A stretch of 64,000 nt of DNA from Exiguobacterium sp. J17977 (GTDB lineage: Bacteria > Bacillota > Bacilli > Exiguobacteriales > Exiguobacteriaceae). Position numbers and translations under genes: made by a program. Of the stretch, positions 60,013 through 64,000 are shown one piece after another. The notes under the pieces were generated by a model. It saw only the letters and a program-made list of their open reading frames with translations. It searched no databases and was not told the DNA's origin. Positions within the stretch are counted from its first letter, which is position 1. Each line of letters starts with the position of its first letter. The stretch is from positions 1 through 64,000 of the forward strand of contig NZ_JAEQBB010000008.1 of NCBI RefSeq assembly GCF_018616375.1. The letters run 5' to 3'.

Positions 60013-60098
60013 CCGACTCGTTTTGGGAACGACATCGTTTCAAATTCTATACGATTGGCATGGTCATCTGTGGAATCTTGGTGGGCATGTTTTCATGA
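60009..60098 (+). CDS. 29-residue membrane peptide coupled to the carotenoid desaturase
   Basis: ATG at 60009 overlaps the desaturase stop (ATGA). The peptide starts MTDSFWERHRFKFY and ends with one hydrophobic segment TIGMVICGILVGMF. Coupled overlap, aromatic/basic head and single membrane helix support a real small protein, perhaps a membrane anchor or partner of the enzyme. Not recognised. Confidence 0.6.
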   Translation: MTDSFWERHRFKFYTIGMVICGILVGMFS

Positions 60099-60138
60099 AA
60101 AGAAGCATCTGACGTCGTGTCAGATGCTTCTTTTAGTT
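60098..60138. terminator. Bidirectional terminator
   Basis: AAAAGAAGCATCTGAC-gtcgt-GTCAGATGCTTCTTTT, 16 pairs, between convergent small genes. Confidence 0.92.
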
Positions 60139-60240
60139 GCGTATTCTCGATTTTCCTACAATCAGCTTCAATACAACCAGGATTCCGCCTAACACGACAG
60201 CATAGGTCCCAAGCGACCAGAGCATGTCAAACACTCGCAT
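60133..60240 (-). CDS. 35-residue membrane peptide (candidate)
   Basis: ATG at 60240 after AAGGTGGAT. The peptide has a polar start MRVFDMLWSLG, a hydrophobic stretch TYAVVLGGILVVLKLIV and a basic tail GKSRIRN. Its stop lies in the terminator stem. It follows the lipoprotein gene by 25 bases in the same direction. Confidence 0.5.
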   Translation of the reverse strand: MRVFDMLWSLGTYAVVLGGILVVLKLIVGKSRIRN

Positions 60241-60265
60241 ATCCACCTTAATCTACTCACTCCAT

Positions 60266-60658
60266 TTAAAAGTTATTTAGACTCAAGATCTCGTTCACTT
60301 CTTCGGTGTACATCGAATCGACTTCAAATACATCGGTTCCTTCCAATCCACGAGTGAAGAGCATCTTGTTATCATCTAGTACCCAGACGTTCACCGTCGC
60401 TTCCATCGTCGACTCGGACCGGTTGTTCACCGTGATGACGTAGTCGGGCAAACCTTTGACTGTTGATTCAGACAAAGGACTCGTCTCAATCAACTCAAGA
60501 AACCGTCCAATTTCTGCTTCGTCCGTGAGCGTATCGCCAGAATAGACGATGGTGCTTTCATCTGTATACGTCCCGACGACGAGTTCACGACCATTCGCAT
60601 GACACGCATTCAAAAACAACAACCCGACAATTAGAAAGAAGATTAGTCTTCGTCTCAT
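60266..60658 (-). CDS. Small lipoprotein
   Basis: A 130-residue lipoprotein: signal peptide RRRLIFFLIVGLLFL with lipobox LNAC (Cys about 19), then a mostly beta domain (VVGTYTDESTIVYSG, YVITVNNRSESTMEATVNVWVLDDNKML). Not recognised. It lies downstream of two family membrane proteins and shares their direction. An overlapping ATG four bases upstream is in another frame. Confidence 0.75.
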   Translation of the reverse strand: MRRRLIFFLIVGLLFLNACHANGRELVVGTYTDESTIVYSGDTLTDEAEIGRFLELIETSPLSESTVKGLPDYVITVNNRSESTMEATVNVWVLDDNKMLFTRGLEGTDVFEVDSMYTEEVNEILSLNNF

Positions 60659-60679
60659 TCATCTGCACGTCCCTCCGTT

Positions 60680-61165
60680 TTACTTGAAACGATTATTGGA
60701 CGCGTCGCGATGAGCCGTCCGCAGTTCGTGATTCGTCACGTGCTCCGAATCAATCAACTCGATTTTCCGATTCACCCACACTGACAAGAAGATGAATGGG
60801 ATGAACAAGGCAATCAGCATGATTGCAAAGACGACGAGAGACCCTTCAATCGCCCAAGCGATAGCGATGAAGACCCCAAGCAAGATGACGTTCGCGAGCA
60901 CGATACCGAACTCGAGGCGCACGAACTTTTGATACCGTGCCTCGTCATTGAACGTAAGAAGTAAATTCATCCGATGCCATGCCCGATACAGGCTCGGCAA
61001 TTGGGTCGCCATGATGATGACGGCGAACGTCGCGAGAGTGATCTCTTGCGTGAAGATGAAGTAAAAGGCGATTCCTAAAATCGCGAACGTGAGCAAGAGC
61101 GCCGTCCGGTTTACCTTCCGGTCGTTCTCGACCATTTGTTTCAGTCGTTCATTTTTATTAACCAT
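60680..61165 (-). CDS. Small membrane protein, second cluster paralogue C
   Basis: A 161-residue protein. Basic N-terminus KNERLKQMVENDRKVNR, two helical pairs (about 20-37, 41-57 and 93-110, 113-130), loop LLLTFNDEARYQKFVRLEFG and tail LIDSEHVTNHELRTAH. Very similar to the next gene upstream (ERMMENDRKRQ; LLLTFNDDTRYQ; IDPEHVTATEL), a recent duplicate. ATG with GGGAGTACC upstream. Function unknown. Confidence 0.82.
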   Translation of the reverse strand: MVNKNERLKQMVENDRKVNRTALLLTFAILGIAFYFIFTQEITLATFAVIIMATQLPSLYRAWHRMNLLLTFNDEARYQKFVRLEFGIVLANVILLGVFIAIAWAIEGSLVVFAIMLIALFIPFIFLSVWVNRKIELIDSEHVTNHELRTAHRDASNNRFK

Positions 61166-61180
61166 AGTTAGGTACTCCCA

Positions 61181-61660
61181 TCATGATGACTTTCGTTTTT
61201 CGCGCTCGAGTTGCGCCTTACCAAGCTCCGTCGCGGTAACGTGCTCCGGGTCAATCGTTTTCAACTCACGGTCCATGCGAATCCCAAGCGCTAGGAACGT
61301 GATCAGACCCACGATAACGACGATGACGAGCGTGAGTAGCGTGATCCATCCGAGCATCGAACTCGCAATCAACAGCAAGAGAAACACGATGTTCCCGACG
61401 GCCAAGCCGAACTCGGACCGTACTTTCTGTTGGTAGCGAGTATCGTCGTTGAAGGTGAGCAACAACTTCATCCGATGCCATCCTTTATACAGCACGGGTA
61501 GCTGTCCGGCCAAGATGATCGGCAACAGCAAGAGGACGTCTGTCACCCAAAAATAGATGATGAACAGTGCGATGATTCCTATCGTCGGGTACAACATTTG
61601 TTTTTGTCGCTTTCGATCGTTCTCCATCATGCGTTCAAGTCTTACGTCATGATCAACCAT
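61181..61660 (-). CDS. Small membrane protein, second cluster paralogue B
   Basis: A 159-residue protein with basic N-terminus DVRLERMMENDRKRQK, four membrane helices in two pairs, loop KLLLTFNDDTRYQQKVRSEFG and tail TIDPEHVTATELGKAQLERE. Clearly paralogous to the gene 15 bases downstream. ATG behind TTAGGGGGATTGG. Function unknown. Confidence 0.82.
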   Translation of the reverse strand: MVDHDVRLERMMENDRKRQKQMLYPTIGIIALFIIYFWVTDVLLLLPIILAGQLPVLYKGWHRMKLLLTFNDDTRYQQKVRSEFGLAVGNIVFLLLLIASSMLGWITLLTLVIVVIVGLITFLALGIRMDRELKTIDPEHVTATELGKAQLEREKRKSS

Positions 61661-61718
61661 CCAATCCCCCTAATCAAATCTCGTTACCTTCTTTTACGAA
61701 AGGAAACGGCAAATCGTT

Positions 61719-62537
61719 TCACTCAACTCGAATATCGTTATCGAGAATGTACATCGTCTCTTCGTAGCGTTGTTTACTATAGACATCGTCTTGCCTGTGG
61801 AGCGTCTCAAAAAATGCTTCGAACAGTTGTTGATCTAAGGGCTTCCGTCGAATAATGACTTCTTGAATGACGCTTGTCGCCGTCTCTCGCAACGTCTCGT
61901 CATCCATCCAGGTCAATAGCTCACGAACGAGCTCGTTCGCCTCAAGTGAATCCAATCCATTGAACCAAATAACCGCACCGTCCAGTTTTTCTTTCGGTTC
62001 TTCACTATAAAGCAGGCGTCGTGCATCGTCCAAGAGTGTTTTCCCTTGTTTCATTTCAGTGATTGGTTCTGGGAAAATTTCTGCAAACATTGCCATGTCG
62101 ACCGTCGTGAGCGCTTCGCTAAATTGACTGAACGAATCGAACAAGACATCAATCTCTTCCGTATCCGTATCGATATAGGCGATCTTAGGCGTCGCGCCTT
62201 CACGGTAGTCGAATGCGAGGAAAAAGTGCCCGTCACCGGCGAACGCAATCAATCGTTCATCCTCGACACCCCATTCCGTTAATAAAGTTTTCGATTCGAT
62301 CAGCCCTTTGTGACGCCCTACCCCAGCAATTGAATCAACGAGGGCGATGTCAGCTTGTCCATTCCAGGTAATCGGTAAGTCGCGATTTTCGACATATCCC
62401 CCGTTTTGGATACGAAGCGACTCAAGATAATCGTCCGGCAGCTTCACCCCGAGGCGCCCTTCCACTTCAGTCAATACGTCGTCCGTTAATGCGGGCAACC
62501 GATTCGGGTCGTCCGGTATGTCATTCCAAATGATCAT
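61719..62537 (-). CDS. SMI1/KNR4 (SUKH) family protein
   Basis: A 272-residue cytoplasmic protein. The SUKH domain spans about 1-145: LPALTDDVLTEVEGRLGVKLPDDYLESL (helix with LPDDY), IQNGGYVE (the N-G-G turn), IAFAGDGHFFLAFDYRE and IAYIDTDTEEIDVLFDSF. The remaining 125 residues are helical. Many SUKH proteins are immunity proteins neutralising contact-dependent toxins; others are regulatory. It lies between members of the small membrane protein family. ATG after GCAGGGGAGCA. Confidence 0.88.
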   Translation of the reverse strand: MIIWNDIPDDPNRLPALTDDVLTEVEGRLGVKLPDDYLESLRIQNGGYVENRDLPITWNGQADIALVDSIAGVGRHKGLIESKTLLTEWGVEDERLIAFAGDGHFFLAFDYREGATPKIAYIDTDTEEIDVLFDSFSQFSEALTTVDMAMFAEIFPEPITEMKQGKTLLDDARRLLYSEEPKEKLDGAVIWFNGLDSLEANELVRELLTWMDDETLRETATSVIQEVIIRRKPLDQQLFEAFFETLHRQDDVYSKQRYEETMYILDNDIRVE

Positions 62538-62553
62538 TGCTCCCCTGCTTTCT

Positions 62554-63054
62554 TTAATCGCTATATTTCTTATCCCAACTGCGCTTCAAGCGCTCGCGTT
62601 TTGTAAAGCTAATCAAGCTATCCGCGACATGCTCGTGATCGATCCGAAGCAAGCGATAATCAAGCCATGTCTCAACCACTAACATACCTACAATCAACGT
62701 TGCCGACAGTCCGCTGAACACGGACAATGCAAAGAATCCGGATACGTGTCCAAACATCAGACCAAGCATACCCCATAACATCGCAATCGCGATGATGCCC
62801 TTCGCCTGAATCAATCGTTGGTAGGAGCGATGCTCATTGAATGTCAAAAGTGTACGTGTCTTCTGCCACGTGACAAAACTAAACGGGACAGCAGTCATGA
62901 TCAAAAAGGAGAAGACTGCAAGTAGCTGCAACGACGCATTGGCGTAAATCCACCATCCCACTCCTACTCCAGCTGCGGCGGCCCATAACAAGTTAAATGC
63001 ACCTTTTTTCGGGCGCTTCTGTAACTGCTCGATTCGTTCTTCTCGCGTCATCAT
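62554..63054 (-). CDS. Small membrane protein, second cluster paralogue A
   Basis: A 166-residue protein, first gene of the second cluster. Basic N-terminus REERIEQLQKRPKKG, four membrane helices (about 20-37, 40-57, 90-107, 110-130), loop TLLTFNEHRSYQRLIQAKG and tail LLRIDHEHVADSLISF. ATG behind AAGGAGGAACAAATT. Function unknown. Confidence 0.8.
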   Translation of the reverse strand: MMTREERIEQLQKRPKKGAFNLLWAAAAGVGVGWWIYANASLQLLAVFSFLIMTAVPFSFVTWQKTRTLLTFNEHRSYQRLIQAKGIIAIAMLWGMLGLMFGHVSGFFALSVFSGLSATLIVGMLVVETWLDYRLLRIDHEHVADSLISFTKRERLKRSWDKKYSD

Positions 63055-63132
63055 AATTTGTTCCTCCTTGAAACCAATTCGGACCGTTTACCGTACATAG
63101 GAGTAGCATACCAATAATTAGGAGGTATTTCG

Positions 63133-63336
63133 ATGGATATTCTCATTTTAGTCGTCCTGCTCGGTATCGCCGGATTCATCGTAACCCGTTCTTATACCAT
63201 CTATCCGTCATCGTTCGGCGACCGTTCACCCGTTCAACCACGCGCCTCGCTCACGACAACATGCCCGCATTGCCAAACCGTCGTCAAACGGCAGGAACAC
63301 GGGCAGACATGTCATATTTGTCGTAAATCCTTTTAA
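63133..63336 (+). CDS. Membrane-anchored zinc ribbon protein
   Basis: A 67-residue protein: one N-terminal membrane helix (ILILVVLLGIAGFIVT), a linker with proline and serine, and a C-terminal zinc ribbon CPHC-(13 residues)-CHIC. Role unknown. ATG behind AGGAGGTATTTCG. Its stop overlaps that of the convergent transporter gene. Confidence 0.75.
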   Translation: MDILILVVLLGIAGFIVTRSYTIYPSSFGDRSPVQPRASLTTTCPHCQTVVKRQEHGQTCHICRKSF

Positions 63337-63806
63337 CCGACTTGTTTTACTTTCTGATGGGCCGTCTCTTTCTTCCCACTCAATTGGAACAACAACACCC
63401 CACCGACAATCAACACGATGCCAAGCGCTGTCTTCCACGTGAACGGGATGGCTTCAAGCCCGAACCAGCCGAGCGTGTCCCACAGGAGCGCGAAGAGGAT
63501 TTGTGACACCATGACAATCGAGATGGCGTGGCTCGGTCCAAGCTGTTGAACGCCTTGCGTCACACTCATGACGACGCCGACCCCGATGATGCCGCTGAAC
63601 CAATACCACGTCTCCATCCCGGTGACCGCGAACAGACCCATTCCTTCACTGATCAGTCCGACGACTAGCGATGCCAGGAAACCAAGGGCGAGCACGAGCG
63701 TCGTCGTCGCCCACGCCCCGACCTGTTCTTTCACTTTGGCGTTGAACGTGTTCTGCACACAGACGAGCATGCCGCCCATGACCGCGAGCATCATTCCAAG
63801 TGCCAT
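63333..63806 (-). CDS. DMT family transporter, YdcZ (DUF606) type
   Basis: A 157-residue membrane protein with five segments, half the size of classical DMT transporters: MMLAVMGGMLVCVQNTFNAKVKEQVG (typical NxxxxK start), GFLASLVVGLI, GIIGVGVVMSVTQGVQQLGPSHAISIVMVSQ, and a basic C-terminus. Such proteins work as dimers. ATG behind GAGGAGGACACGTT. The Crp/Fnr-like regulator gene ends 12 bases upstream, an arrangement suggesting one transcript. Confidence 0.87.
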   Translation of the reverse strand: MALGMMLAVMGGMLVCVQNTFNAKVKEQVGAWATTTLVLALGFLASLVVGLISEGMGLFAVTGMETWYWFSGIIGVGVVMSVTQGVQQLGPSHAISIVMVSQILFALLWDTLGWFGLEAIPFTWKTALGIVLIVGGVLLFQLSGKKETAHQKVKQVG

Positions 63807-63818
63807 AACGTGTCCTCC

Positions 63819-64000
63819 TCATTCATAAATACTCTCCCCGGCGACAGCAATCAATCCGGTGCGATCAACGATTGCGATCGATCGACGATCCCGTTCAATC
63901 AAGCCCTGTTCGACGAAACGCTTGAGCGTTCGGTTGACGTGGCGATAGCTCGTCCCAATCAAATCGGCGATGTCGGTCAACTCATCGACGGTCGACCCGA
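63819..64000 (-). CDS. Crp/Fnr family regulator, C-terminal part (partial)
   Basis: The last 59 codons of a gene entering from the right edge. They read as a winged helix: VDELTDIADLIGTSYRHVNR (recognition helix) and TLKRFVEQGLIERDRRSIAIVD, ending VAGESIYE. This is the C-terminal HTH_Crp pattern (SYRHVNRTL...G.I), as in Crp/Fnr proteins of YeiL type. The sensor part lies outside the window. Confidence 0.75.
   Translation of the reverse strand, partial: GSTVDELTDIADLIGTSYRHVNRTLKRFVEQGLIERDRRSIAIVDRTGLIAVAGESIYE

Noticed and set aside
1-64000. CRISPR arrays, tRNA genes, transposases, integrases
   Set aside because: None seen on either strand by reading.

Overview
The window looks like a chromosomal segment of a low-to-moderate G+C Firmicute, most likely Exiguobacterium (inference). 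The reasons are strong AGGAGG-type ribosome binding sites, cre-like CcpA sites, two guanine riboswitches, a glmS ribozyme, the gene order yeaC-yeaD-yebA-guaA-pbuG known from Bacillus subtilis, and a carotenoid desaturase. The left edge holds the 5' end of a 16S rRNA gene reading leftward, with two candidate rrn promoters.

Layout. 0.4-9.6 kb: VanW-like protein, then leftward purine genes (pbuG, guaA, each behind its own guanine aptamer), the yebA/yeaD/yeaC operon and a flavin reductase. 9.9-12.2 kb: an orphan GAF-PAS histidine kinase and a small unknown protein. 12.3-14.8 kb: a visibly A+T-rich block with an HTH-TPR regulator, a divergent acyltransferase-like protein and a short secreted precursor carrying four exact copies of ADDFPRLT. 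I read this as an undescribed RRNPP-type peptide-signalling cassette; it is the most interesting item here. 15-20 kb: SH3/amidase autolysin, GNAT, CPBP protease, MHYT-GGDEF-EAL protein. 20.3-25.9 kb: mannitol operon (mtlA, mtlF, mtlD) and mtlR, preceded by a stand-alone IIB-like gene. 26-28 kb: glmS with its ribozyme.

28.2-32.2 kb: an operon of five tandem small membrane paralogues, a P-loop kinase-like protein and an EEP hydrolase. Further members of this membrane family lie at 47.3 kb and in a second cluster at 60.7-63.1 kb beside a SUKH (SMI1/KNR4) protein. 32.4-36.7 kb: a GntR-controlled cellobiose-type PTS operon with a GH1 enzyme; two matching operators and a cre can be read directly. 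36.8-38.7 kb: small ORF, quinone oxidoreductase, and a two-gene unit whose second gene is broken at a pentanucleotide repeat (possible phase variation). 38.8-44.6 kb: LacI-controlled sugar ABC importer plus second GH1 enzyme. 44.7-47.2 kb: TetR regulator and DHA2-type exporter.

47.9-58.3 kb: a glucosaminidase, a 25-residue microprotein, two OmpR-type two-component systems (one with a DedA gene whose upstream region has phased direct repeats, one in an operon with a MacAB-like exporter), and a TetR/ABC-2 exporter pair. 58.5-60.1 kb: a CrtI/CrtN-family desaturase translationally coupled to a 29-residue membrane peptide. The right end has a zinc-ribbon protein, a YdcZ/DMT transporter and the 3' end of a Crp/Fnr-type regulator. 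All functions are inferred from sequence recognition only; no database search was run.
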